Shown: in pieces, positions 51,023-59,345 of the stretch
How positions within the stretch are numbered: the stretch's first letter is position 1
Layout of the letters: every line of letters begins with the position of its first letter
NCBI RefSeq assembly: GCF_020010905.1
Contig: NZ_JAGJBY010000002.1
Location: 2,728,001 to 2,792,000 of the forward strand
Source: Streptomyces acidiscabies
Lineage (GTDB): Bacteria > Actinomycetota > Actinomycetes > Streptomycetales > Streptomycetaceae
Direction of reading: 5' to 3'
Length of the DNA: 64,000 bases
The notes under the pieces: model-generated
The model's database searches: none
The model's input: only the letters and a program-made list of their open reading frames with translations
Told to the model about the DNA's origin: nothing
Position numbers and translations under genes: made by a program

Positions 51023-51311
51023 GGCCCGTTCCTGACTGGGTGCGGACGTCCGAGCCGGGTTCGGCGGGGATGAGGCAAGCGCGTTGGTTGGGGCGGCCGT
51101 TGACGGTGACGAGGCAGTCGTAGCAGCCCCCGATTCCGCAGAAGACGCCGCGTGCCGTGCCGCTGTCCCGGGTGGTGCGCCAGGACGTGATACCCGCCGT
51201 CCACAGGGCGGCGGCCACTGTCTGACCGGGCAGTGCCTCGATGGGGCGGCCGTCGAAGGTGAGGGTGAAGACGGGGCCGGGGCGGGCGCGGACCAGCTTC
51301 AGGGGGTTCAC
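51015..51311 (-). CDS. 2Fe-2S ferredoxin-like subunit of the D-hydroxyproline dehydrogenase
   Basis: A 98-residue (2Fe-2S)-binding protein: LTFDGRPIEALPGQTVAAALWTAG is the beta-grasp start, and GVFCGIGGCYDCLVTVNGRPNQRAC supplies four cysteines (C-x4-C-x2-C-x11-C). It bridges electrons between the two flavin subunits. GTG at 51311 overlaps the preceding stop by 4 nt. Confidence 0.9.
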   Translation of the reverse strand: MNPLKLVRARPGPVFTLTFDGRPIEALPGQTVAAALWTAGITSWRTTRDSGTARGVFCGIGGCYDCLVTVNGRPNQRACLIPAEPGSDVRTQSGTGHD

Positions 51312-52462
51312 GTGGTGGCCTCCTCGGTGAAACGGTCCGGGCGGAACGGGGTCAGGTCGAGATCGGGCCGTTGTCCGCCCAGGAGTTGGGCGAGGAGGTG
51401 GCCGGTGCCGGTCGCGAGGCCGATGCCCGCGCCCTCGTGACCGCAGGCGTGGTAGAGGCCGGGGGCTCTCAAGTCGGCGCCGATGGCCGGGAGATGGTCG
51501 GGGAGGTAGGGGCGGAAGCCCAAGTAGGTACGCATCGCCCGGACTTGGGCGAGGAACGGGAACAGCCGGGTGGCGCCCGCCGCGAGGGACCGTACGACGG
51601 GCAGGGTGAACGAGCGGTCGAAGCCCACGCGTTCACGGCTCGCGCCGATCAGGACGGGACCGGCTGCGGTGCCCTCCACGACCGGCGAGGTCTGGAGCGC
51701 CGCCGAGTCGCTGGCGACGTCCGCGACGTAGTCGGCGGCGTACACCTTGTGCCGGATCCGGCGCGGCAACGCCTCGGTGACCAGCACGAATCCGCGCCGG
51801 GGGAGGACCGGGAGGTGGACCCCGGCGAGCGCGGCGACCTCGCCGCCCCAGGTGCCGGCCGCGTTCACGACGGCCGGTGCGTGCAGGTCGCCCCGGTCGG
51901 TGCGTACGCCGCGTACGGCGCCGTCGGGCGCGCGCAGGATCTCGGTGACGGTCCGGCCGGTCTCGACGCGGGCCCCCGATGCCCGTAGCAGGTGGGCGGT
52001 GGCGAGGGTCGGCATGACCTGGGCGTCCTGCGGGTACAGCACCCCGCCCGCGAGACCGGGCGCCAAGTAGGGCTCCAGGGAAGGGAGTTCGTCCGAGGAG
52101 ACGTGGGTTGCCGTCACCCCGGCCGCGCGCTGCGCCTCGGCCAGTTCCGTGAGGGCCGTGAGGCTCTCGGGCGTGGACGCGACGACCAGGCCGCCCTTCG
52201 GTTCGTACTCGTAGGCGGGGCCGTGCTCTTGTGCCAGGTCGGTCCACAACCGGGCGGAGAGCAGGGCGAGTTCGAGTTCCGGTCCGGGCTCCTTGTCGGA
52301 GACGAGGAGGTTCCCCTCGCCCGCGCCGGTCGTACCGCCGGCCACCGGGCCCCGGTCCACCACGACGACGTCGAGTCCGGCACGGGCGGCGTACAGCGCG
52401 CAGGCGGCGCCGACCATGCCGGCACCCACGACCACGACATCACAGCTGGACTGCTTGGTCAC
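51308..52462 (-). CDS. FAD-dependent oxidoreductase (DadA/DAO type), catalytic dehydrogenase subunit
   Basis: A 384-residue D-amino-acid-oxidase-fold protein with DVVVVGAGMVGAACALYAARAGLDVVVVDRG, GTTGAGEGNLLVSDKEPG, VVNAAGTWGGEVAALAG and the C-terminal YHACGHEGAGIGLATGTGHLLAQLL. With the ferredoxin-like and FAD/NAD subunits it forms the known three-part D-hydroxyproline dehydrogenase arrangement; oxidation yields the pyrroline. GTG at 52462 is the first start of the operon. The promoter must lie in the 115 bp shared with the transposition module. Confidence 0.88.
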   Translation of the reverse strand: MTKQSSCDVVVVGAGMVGAACALYAARAGLDVVVVDRGPVAGGTTGAGEGNLLVSDKEPGPELELALLSARLWTDLAQEHGPAYEYEPKGGLVVASTPESLTALTELAEAQRAAGVTATHVSSDELPSLEPYLAPGLAGGVLYPQDAQVMPTLATAHLLRASGARVETGRTVTEILRAPDGAVRGVRTDRGDLHAPAVVNAAGTWGGEVAALAGVHLPVLPRRGFVLVTEALPRRIRHKVYAADYVADVASDSAALQTSPVVEGTAAGPVLIGASRERVGFDRSFTLPVVRSLAAGATRLFPFLAQVRAMRTYLGFRPYLPDHLPAIGADLRAPGLYHACGHEGAGIGLATGTGHLLAQLLGGQRPDLDLTPFRPDRFTEEATT

Positions 52463-52470
52463 GACAGTAA

Positions 52471-52481
52471 TATGTCACACA
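52471..52481. promoter_or_regulatory. Candidate GntR half-palindrome in the hydroxyproline promoter
   Basis: TATGTCACACA fits TNTGTNACANA, an imperfect palindrome of the kind bound by FCD-type GntR regulators, 9-19 nt upstream of the first operon gene. On the minus strand TATTAC (52474-52469) could serve as a -10. The same bases contain TGTCACACA, which could also be read as the TGT-beginning end of the adjacent transposon; the two readings were not separable. Confidence 0.4.
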
Positions 52482-52577
52482 CTATTCAGGACCGAAATAC
52501 CCCGAAGGTCAGAGTCGCGGATGAGAGTGAATACGTCAAAATGTTAGTGATGCAGGTCACTCTCAGGAGGTGGGAGC

Positions 52578-53678
52578 ATGCTGCCACGGCGATTAGCGCT
52601 GGTCACAGCTCCGCGGGCGGATGAAGCGTTCGCGTCGTGGGTGGATCGGATGGCTCGCGTCAACAGATGTCCACTGGCCGAGGTAGCCGATCTGATGGGA
52701 CTCCACCTTCGGGGTCTGTATGTGAATGCGCGGCCCCCTGTGTTCGGGGTCCAATGCGATGCGGCGGTCCGGCAGACCGTGTACGCGGCGACGGGTGTCC
52801 CTGGCGGCATGGTGGACACGATGCACCTGTCGGTTTTCGAGGGTGGGCCGCTGAGCGTGGCTGCGGTGCTCTCCGCGGCTAAGGCACACTGGCCGTCGGC
52901 AGCCCGGGAGTGGGTGGAGGTGTACGGCAGCCGCGCCTGTCCGCAGTGTCTGCTGGCGTCGGGTGGAGTGTGGCAGCTGTCGTGTGCGGCGGTGTGCCCC
53001 AAGCATCAGGTGATGCTGCTGGATCGGTGTCCAGCGTGCGGTTGGGTACTGCGATGGGGTGGGGACCGACCTCGGGTCATGCCGGCGCAGTGGGTCCGGT
53101 CGCCGACTCGCTGCGCGAATGCCGTTCGCGGGAAACCGTGCTCGCAGTGGCTGCCCGCGATTCGCGTGCGCCAGGCAGACAAACGGACTGTCGCCGCGCA
53201 GCGGCGATGGCTGGACACCGCGTACAACCGGGCCTGCCCCGCGCTGGGGGGCGTGAACGTGTCGGCAGGAGAGTGGTTCGCGGCGTTCCGAGCATGCGTG
53301 ATCTTGTTACGCCTCGGACTGCCCCAGATCCTAGAGCGTCTACCGAACGTGCCTGACTGGTGCTGTCGCGCCCTTCTGGATGAACGCATCGAGCGCGATG
53401 TGTACCGGAACCAGTTTGGCTGGGGTCCCGCTTCGGCCGAAGCCGCAGCAGCATTTCTCACGGTGGTGACCCCTCTTCTGGCCGCAGCTGACATGCGGAG
53501 GCTGGCTCGGCGGTTGGCACCGTTGGTGCGGACGGCGGTTGAAGAAGGCTGCTGGACGGCCCGGCCGTTGGCGCGGCTCCCGGTGCCGGAGGTCTTCGCG
53601 GAGGCAGTGGCGGCGCAGGTGCCGGTGGGACGTTCGGCCAAGGGTCCGCGCGGAGGAGGTGCTCGCGGTGAGCGGTGA
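52578..53678 (+). CDS. TniQ1, TniQ-family target-selection protein
   Basis: A 366-residue TniQ protein. The N-terminus (RRLALVTAPRADEAFASWVDRMARVN) is the family opening, and two zinc-finger clusters follow (CPQC at about residue 120 and CPKHQVMLLDRCPACGW). It is the shortest and most divergent of the full-length TniQ proteins here and is encoded first in the operon, ahead of tnsA, which is unusual. Codon 244 is TTA (53307-53309), predicting bldA-dependent expression. ATG at 52578 has CAGGAGG upstream. Confidence 0.88.
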   Translation: MLPRRLALVTAPRADEAFASWVDRMARVNRCPLAEVADLMGLHLRGLYVNARPPVFGVQCDAAVRQTVYAATGVPGGMVDTMHLSVFEGGPLSVAAVLSAAKAHWPSAAREWVEVYGSRACPQCLLASGGVWQLSCAAVCPKHQVMLLDRCPACGWVLRWGGDRPRVMPAQWVRSPTRCANAVRGKPCSQWLPAIRVRQADKRTVAAQRRWLDTAYNRACPALGGVNVSAGEWFAAFRACVILLRLGLPQILERLPNVPDWCCRALLDERIERDVYRNQFGWGPASAEAAAAFLTVVTPLLAAADMRRLARRLAPLVRTAVEEGCWTARPLARLPVPEVFAEAVAAQVPVGRSAKGPRGGGARGER

Positions 53679-54435
53679 TACGGAGGCACCGGAGCCATCC
53701 GTTCGGGACATCGACATGGTGCGGGTACGGTACGCCGATTCCGCCGGGCACCAGCATCTGGTGCGGCTGGAGGAGGCTGCTGACGTGCCGTTCGAGGACG
53801 GCAGGATGGTGCGGGCCATTCCCAGTCACCGAGATCAGGGGCATATGCCGGGCCAGTACTGGGTGGCGAAATGGGGTGACTTCGCCGAATACGAAAGCGT
53901 GCTGGAGTCGAGGTGGCTGACGCTGCTGGACTTCGACCCGCAAGTGACCGCATTCGTCACGCAGCCCTTGGAGTTCGTCGCGATCGACGCCCGCGGGGCC
54001 TGGCAGCACACACCAGACGTCTTCGTACGCCACCGTGACGGCAGCGTGTTGCTGCTGGACGTGAAGAACCCCGAACTGCGTGACGATCCGGACGTGCTGC
54101 TGCAGGAGGAGCGCACCCGGCGTACCTGCGAGCGACTGGACTGGGACTACGCGATGGTTTCGGAGCCGAGCGAGCAGCGTTGGGTGAACGTCGATCTGCT
54201 GTCCAGTGCCCGGCGCCCGCTGCATCTGGGTGCGGATCTGGTGCCACGCCTACTCGAACTGGCCCGTGAGCCGGTGGAGATCGGGGAGCTCATTCGGTTC
54301 ATGGAATACCCGGATCTGGCACGCGCGGTGCTGTATCACCTGATGTGGCATCAGCGGATCGTCACCGATCTGGATCGCCCGTTGCGAGACACAACGCTGG
54401 TGAAGACCGCAGCGGAGGCGCAACATGACGTTTGA
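53668..54435 (+). CDS. tnsA: TnsA-like endonuclease subunit
   Basis: A 255-residue PD-(D/E)XK-type protein. Expected residues are in place: Glu80 (or Glu76) in YESVLESRW, Asp117 in HTPDVFV and Lys133 in LLLDVKN, matching the spacing of E. coli TnsA (E63, D114, K132). TnsA cuts the 5' strands so that, with TnsB, the element is fully excised. The C-terminal half (about 150-255) is helical and would contact TnsC. GTG at 53668 is chosen for GGAGGAGG upstream and an 11-nt overlap with tniQ1; a longer frame from 53539 lacks a site. Confidence 0.88.
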   Translation: MSGDTEAPEPSVRDIDMVRVRYADSAGHQHLVRLEEAADVPFEDGRMVRAIPSHRDQGHMPGQYWVAKWGDFAEYESVLESRWLTLLDFDPQVTAFVTQPLEFVAIDARGAWQHTPDVFVRHRDGSVLLLDVKNPELRDDPDVLLQEERTRRTCERLDWDYAMVSEPSEQRWVNVDLLSSARRPLHLGADLVPRLLELAREPVEIGELIRFMEYPDLARAVLYHLMWHQRIVTDLDRPLRDTTLVKTAAEAQHDV

Positions 54436-56581
54436 CGGCGCGGTGCGACTGCAGCGTGGATCCAAGGTGTGGCTGGACGACGAGTTGTACACCGTGACAG
54501 GGGTGACCGACGACGGTGTGCGACTGCGTTCGGAGAGCGGTTCGTGGACCGTGATCGGCGTGGGACACCTTCTCGCAGACCCGACCTTCCGTCCCTACGA
54601 AGGCGACGCGAACCCGGAAGGCGAGGACGCTGCCGAGCACGACCCCGCGGAAAGGAAACTGTGGCTGGACGCCGCCGCCTTGTTCGACAAGCTGAGCGAC
54701 AAGCAGTTGGGGGAACTGCAACGCGCCCAAGAGCACCTTCTGGAAATGACGACTGGTTTTCGCAGTGGAGATCCAGAAAACGCCGCGCCCGGAGAACCCA
54801 GGCCGGAATATGCCCCTGACGTGTCGCTGGCCCAGCGGGTACAGAGCAAAGCGCGGGAGCTGGGCTACAGCGAGCAGCAGATCTGGCGGCGTCTGCGGAA
54901 ATGGCGGGACGAAGGCCCGTGGGGCCTCGTGGACCGGCGCAGTCATCGGCCGTCGGATCCCCTGGCTGGAGCGGATCCACGGTTGATCGACGCGATCGTC
55001 GCCCAATACCACGTGACCGAGGCGGTCGACTCGACCGGCAGTCTGAACCGGCTGCGCCGCCGAGTGGAGCGCCGCCTGGTTGACGCCCATGGGCCGGGCA
55101 CGGTGAAGGTGCCGGTGCCCAAGACGTTCAACCGGTACGTCGCCGCTCTCCTCCCCGGCCGCTACACCACGGGGCAGGCCACGACGCGGCAGTCTGTGGA
55201 GAACCGGCCAGGCGGCCATTACCGGCCGATCACCGCCAGTCGTCCCGGTGAACTGATGATGATCGACACCAGCTGGCTGGACGTACGTGCCTATGACCCG
55301 GTCGAAGACGTCGTCTTTTCGGTGGAACTGACCATCGCGATCGACGTGTGCACCCGCAGCCTGCTGGGATGGCGTCTGGTGCCCAAGGGAACGAAGGGCG
55401 TGGATGCGGGACTCGTGATCGCGGACGCGATGATGCCGGAACCGATGCGGCCCGGATGGCCGGACGGGCTGCGACACCGCATGCTGCGCCTGCCGTGCGA
55501 GCCTAAGCTCACGCTGGACGAGCGGTTCGCGGCCGCCGCAGCCCGCCCGGTGGTGTTCCCCGAGAGGATCGTGATCGACCACGGCAAGGCGTTCGCCTCT
55601 CAGGCGGTGAAAAACGTGTGCCGCCGCTACGGGATCACCATCCAGGACACCCGTAAGTACCGGCCCACCGATAAGCCACAGGTCGAGGCCGCTTTCAAGA
55701 CGATCAGAAGCCAGTTCTCCGAACACATCGCCGGCTACAAGGGCAACCACGTGGTGCACCGCGGCCGGGATGTCGACTCGACCGCCCGGTGGACGATCGA
55801 GGAACTGGAGGAGTTCTTCGCGGAGTACGTCGTCTCCGTCTACCAGCGCCGCCGGCACACAGGGCTGGTGCTGCCAGGGTTCCCGGAGATCACTCTGTCT
55901 CCGAACGACGCCTACCGACTGGCGGTGCACCGCTGCGGCTTCATCGCCGCCCCGCGCGATCCCAATCTGTTCCTGGAGCTGCTGCCGATCCACTGGTGTG
56001 GCATTCACGACCGCCGTATCCAGAAGGACTACCTGCACTACAGCGCGCCCATCACGGGCACCTACAACGAGTCCAAGTCCCCCTACGCGCACGCCATGGG
56101 CGCCTGGCCTGTCCGCTACGACCCACGAGACGTGACCCAGGTCTACCTCCATGACCCTTACACCGGAATCTGGCACACGCTGCGCTGGACACACGCGTTG
56201 ACCGGGCTCGAGCCGTTCACAGACATCACTCTGCGCCAGGTCAAGCAGGAACTACGTGAACGAGGCCGCGCCCCACAGGACCAGGAGGCCGTAATGGACG
56301 CGTTGTTGGACCTGCAGAACCGCACGGACGCCGCCGAGGCGTCCACCGCACGCTCCCGCAGGGCCCGGGCCCGTGACGCCCAGCGAGCCAGGGCGGCGGC
56401 GCGAGACAAAGCTCGCACTGCACTGGTCGATTCCGCCGCCGACGTCCCTGTAAAGGATTCCCATCTGAAAGCCGTGCCGCCACTGCCCGCAGACGACGAG
56501 GAAGAGGTCACGATCGACTTCGACGCCCTGCCGTCGTACGAAGTGTGGGGCGGCCGTCCGGGGAAGGACGACACACCGTGA
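54425..56581 (+). CDS. tnsB: TnsB-like DDE transposase
   Basis: A 718-residue Mu/TnsB-type transposase. N-terminal DNA-binding helices (about residues 130-185, including LGYSEQQIWRRLRKWRDEGPWGLVDRRS) precede an RNase-H-like core with Asp281 (MMIDTSW), Asp385 (IVIDHGKAF) and Glu421 (KPQVEAAFK), which is exactly DD35E spacing. A Mu-transposase C-terminal beta domain follows (about 500-600), then a charged tail. It cuts and joins the 3' ends. It overlaps tnsA by 11 nt, and its TGA shares bases with the tnsC start. Confidence 0.93.
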   Translation: MTFDGAVRLQRGSKVWLDDELYTVTGVTDDGVRLRSESGSWTVIGVGHLLADPTFRPYEGDANPEGEDAAEHDPAERKLWLDAAALFDKLSDKQLGELQRAQEHLLEMTTGFRSGDPENAAPGEPRPEYAPDVSLAQRVQSKARELGYSEQQIWRRLRKWRDEGPWGLVDRRSHRPSDPLAGADPRLIDAIVAQYHVTEAVDSTGSLNRLRRRVERRLVDAHGPGTVKVPVPKTFNRYVAALLPGRYTTGQATTRQSVENRPGGHYRPITASRPGELMMIDTSWLDVRAYDPVEDVVFSVELTIAIDVCTRSLLGWRLVPKGTKGVDAGLVIADAMMPEPMRPGWPDGLRHRMLRLPCEPKLTLDERFAAAAARPVVFPERIVIDHGKAFASQAVKNVCRRYGITIQDTRKYRPTDKPQVEAAFKTIRSQFSEHIAGYKGNHVVHRGRDVDSTARWTIEELEEFFAEYVVSVYQRRRHTGLVLPGFPEITLSPNDAYRLAVHRCGFIAAPRDPNLFLELLPIHWCGIHDRRIQKDYLHYSAPITGTYNESKSPYAHAMGAWPVRYDPRDVTQVYLHDPYTGIWHTLRWTHALTGLEPFTDITLRQVKQELRERGRAPQDQEAVMDALLDLQNRTDAAEASTARSRRARARDAQRARAAARDKARTALVDSAADVPVKDSHLKAVPPLPADDEEEVTIDFDALPSYEVWGGRPGKDDTP

Positions 56582-57771
56582 TGGCCCCGCGACCGGAGGA
56601 TTCCAAAAGCCTGCACCCGGGCCTGGCCGAACCGCGCACCAACGAGGACTGGTTCGACTACATGTTCTACGAGCCACCGTCCAGCCCCTACCTCCCGCCG
56701 TACGACACCTACCTGGCGATGGACAAGGAGGATCCTGAACGGCGTCGTCTCAACCGCAGTCGCAACCGGTATCACAGCGCGTTGGTCCTGGCCTGGACTC
56801 CTGCCGTTCAACACTTCGAATCGGAGATCATGGAACTGCTCGATGCCAACGAGGAGGCTCCGCCCGGCGCACGGCCCGGACTGCTCATCGACGGTCCGCC
56901 CACGGTCGGCAAGTCCACTCTGGTCAAGATGATCGGCCGGAAGTTCGAACAGGGACTTCGCAGGGACTTCCCCGAACGGTTTGCCCCAGAGCGGCTGGGG
57001 GTCTACGTCCCTGTCGTCTATATCTCCCTCACGGACCAGGTCACCCCCAAGCAGATCTCCCTCGCGATCGCCCGCTACCTGAGCGTCTCGACCAGCGGCA
57101 CCAAGGACGCCGTCGATGATCGTGTCCTGAGCGCGCTCACGGCGTGCGGTACGCAGCTGCTCATCTTCGACGACCTGCATTTCCTGGACTGTGCCCACAA
57201 GGAAGGGCGTGCTTCCAATGACCACATCAAGTTCCTCGCCAACCATGCCCCCTGCACGATCATCGGCACCGGCGTCGACCTGGAGGAGAGCCCTCTACTC
57301 AGCGAGGGAGGTCCTACTGGACCCGTCAAGCGGAACCCCCGCGTCAAGTCTCCGCCGCGCAAGGGTCCCAGAACCCAGACAGCAGGCCGGTTCAGCCGCC
57401 AGGAACTCGCGCCCTTCGCCCTGGACAGCAAAACCGAAATCCTGCAGTGGGTTGGCGTCGTCAACTCCCTGGAGAGCGCACTGTGCTTGTACCGGCACAA
57501 AAAGAACAGCCTGACCCGTCGGCACTGGCGCTATCTTTTCGATCGCACCGACGGCAGCATCGCCGGTCTGCACGCTCTCCTCCGCCGCAGCGCCGTACGC
57601 GCCGTCACACAGGGAACCGAGGCCGTCACGCGAGAGGTCATGGACTCCATCGTCCTGTCGTACGCCCACGAACGCGCCTACGCCAAGGTCGTCGAACTGC
57701 AGTCACGCCCGTCGGTGAAGAACAGGAACAAACCGGACAAGAAGCCGACCGCAGCAGACGGAAGTGCCTGA
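56581..57771 (+). CDS. tnsC: TnsC/TniB-like AAA+ ATPase
   Basis: A 396-residue AAA+ protein with Walker A GPPTVGKST (residues 105-113) and Walker B LLIFDDLHFLD (193-203). TnsC/TniB proteins polymerise on DNA and link the TniQ-bound target to TnsAB. An Arg/Lys/Pro-rich loop (about residues 245-275) and a basic C-terminal tail (NRNKPDKKPTAADG) may contact DNA. ATG at 56581 overlaps the tnsB stop; GTG at 56578 is possible. tniQ2 starts 54 nt downstream. Confidence 0.92.
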   Translation: MAPRPEDSKSLHPGLAEPRTNEDWFDYMFYEPPSSPYLPPYDTYLAMDKEDPERRRLNRSRNRYHSALVLAWTPAVQHFESEIMELLDANEEAPPGARPGLLIDGPPTVGKSTLVKMIGRKFEQGLRRDFPERFAPERLGVYVPVVYISLTDQVTPKQISLAIARYLSVSTSGTKDAVDDRVLSALTACGTQLLIFDDLHFLDCAHKEGRASNDHIKFLANHAPCTIIGTGVDLEESPLLSEGGPTGPVKRNPRVKSPPRKGPRTQTAGRFSRQELAPFALDSKTEILQWVGVVNSLESALCLYRHKKNSLTRRHWRYLFDRTDGSIAGLHALLRRSAVRAVTQGTEAVTREVMDSIVLSYAHERAYAKVVELQSRPSVKNRNKPDKKPTAADGSA

Positions 57772-57825
57772 GGAGCCGTCAGCACCTGACGTGCACCTGG
57801 TACAGGGCACTGGCATGCTCTGCGT

Positions 57826-58965
57826 GTGCCCCCGTCGTTGCGTCGCCTTGCGCTGGTGCCGGACCCGTACCCCGGTGAGTCCCTGCTCAGCTGGGTCGAC
57901 GCGCTCGCAGGGCTCAACCGGATCAGCCGTCTGCAAGCCCTGCGTTTCGCGGCCTTCGTCCGTCCCGGTAGCTCCGCGTACCGCCCCAGCTTGCGCTTCG
58001 TCGCCCATCTGCCAACGGATGTGATGGCCCGTGTGCAGGTCACCACTGGGCTGTCCGCCGCGCAGCTGCATCGGATAACCCTCATGCACTACGCCGATGG
58101 TGTTCTGCCATCGCCGCCTTCCTCCACGCACCGACGGACTATCGCCATGTGGCTGCACCGCCTACAGCTCGCGCAGCCTGTCAGTTCGCGCGCGTGCCCG
58201 CCCTGTTTGCGGGAGAGCGGTGGGCGTTGGCTGCTGCGCTGGCGTCTGATCTGGTCTTTCGCTTGCGTACGCCACCGCGTTTTCCTGCTCAGCGTCTGCC
58301 GCGGCTGCGGCAATGGTCTGCACCAGGTGCTTCCTGGTCCGGGAAGCCCTGTGATGTGCGGCCAGTCCGACTGGAAGCGTCCGGGATACGTCTGCCGGCA
58401 CTCCATCTGGCGCATGCGGCCTCCCCGGCTGTCCGACACGCACCTCCTCGAATTCCAGCGCCGCCTCGACGATCTCATCGACCATCCCCACCGTCCGGGC
58501 AGCATGGACATCCTGCGCACGCTGCACCTGGCGCTGGAGGACATCCGCGGCGGCTATGACTTCGCCCCATCGCTACCGGACACCGATGCCGTGCTCCATC
58601 GGCGGTGGCACGGCCACGGCGGCGTCTTGTCGTATCTGGACGATCCTCTGCTCACCGCAGCCCTCATCAAGATCGCCACGCTGGGCGGCATCGGTACGTC
58701 CCGAACAGCCCGCGCTCAGATCGACATGGTCTCGTGGTCGACCGACGGCTTCCCTCGGACCACCGGCGTATCGCCGGTCAATCGCTTCGGCGGAACGTGC
58801 CGAGCCATCGCCTGCCTGGCCTGGGTACCGCCCGGACAGGGCGTCGTAGCTCGTGCGAAGGACGGACCGTTGATTCTGTGCCCCGCGCACGTCGATCACG
58901 CCACGTCGGACAGATACAACCCCCTGCCCCCTGCCGTCGCCGAAGCCTTCTCCCCACGGCCGTGA
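57826..58965 (+). CDS. TniQ2, TniQ-family target-selection protein
   Basis: A 379-residue TniQ: SLRRLALVPDPYPGESLLSWVDALAGLNRISRLQALRF opening, CPPCLRESGGRWLLRWRLIWSFACVRHRVFLLSVCRGCG zinc-finger region, then a C-terminal half with further Cys/His (CRAIACLAWVPPGQ, LILCPAHVDH). It is clearly a paralogue of tniQ3 on the opposite strand, sharing most of the first 150 residues. The stop is within 70 nt of the end of the truncated tniQ4 frame on the other strand. GTG start at 57826. Confidence 0.9.
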   Translation: MPPSLRRLALVPDPYPGESLLSWVDALAGLNRISRLQALRFAAFVRPGSSAYRPSLRFVAHLPTDVMARVQVTTGLSAAQLHRITLMHYADGVLPSPPSSTHRRTIAMWLHRLQLAQPVSSRACPPCLRESGGRWLLRWRLIWSFACVRHRVFLLSVCRGCGNGLHQVLPGPGSPVMCGQSDWKRPGYVCRHSIWRMRPPRLSDTHLLEFQRRLDDLIDHPHRPGSMDILRTLHLALEDIRGGYDFAPSLPDTDAVLHRRWHGHGGVLSYLDDPLLTAALIKIATLGGIGTSRTARAQIDMVSWSTDGFPRTTGVSPVNRFGGTCRAIACLAWVPPGQGVVARAKDGPLILCPAHVDHATSDRYNPLPPAVAEAFSPRP

Positions 58966-59345
58966 CTCGCTGAAGTCCAATCCGGGTCGTACGCGCGGTG
59001 CGGGCGGCGATGCATACGAGGACGGAGAGTGCGGAGACACGTCGTTGGACGTGGACAGCTTTCTCGTCCTCTGAAGGGATTGCCGGGATCTCCGGCATCC
59101 GGAACCCACACACTTTGGCCCCCATACGGCTCGTTACGACCTTTGCGCCCCCAACGGCCGAGCAGGGCCCAGATGAATTGCAACCGCCTGAATGTCGCCC
59201 AACCCGGCAGCCTCAGCTCCTGCAGCGTCGCCGCACGTGACAGCCTCAAGGTCGCCGCCAGCGTATCGACCCAGCTGAGGAACGACTCCCCGGCGAAGGG
59301 AATCGGGACGACGCCGAGCCGCCGGACTCGCTCCTGGTCAGCCAC
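58896..59345 (-). pseudogene. Truncated TniQ4 fragment
   Basis: A minus-strand frame starting GTG 59345 (VADQERVRRLGVVPIPFAGESFLSWVDTLAATLRLSRAATLQELRLPGWATFRR) reproduces the first roughly 55 residues of a TniQ protein, then loses resemblance and ends at 58896, antisense to the 3' end of tniQ2. The zinc-finger region is missing. Its start overlaps the tniQ3 stop by 8 nt, so tniQ3 and tniQ4 were once a coupled pair. A deletion that brought tniQ2 next to the remnant is the likely cause. Confidence 0.75.
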
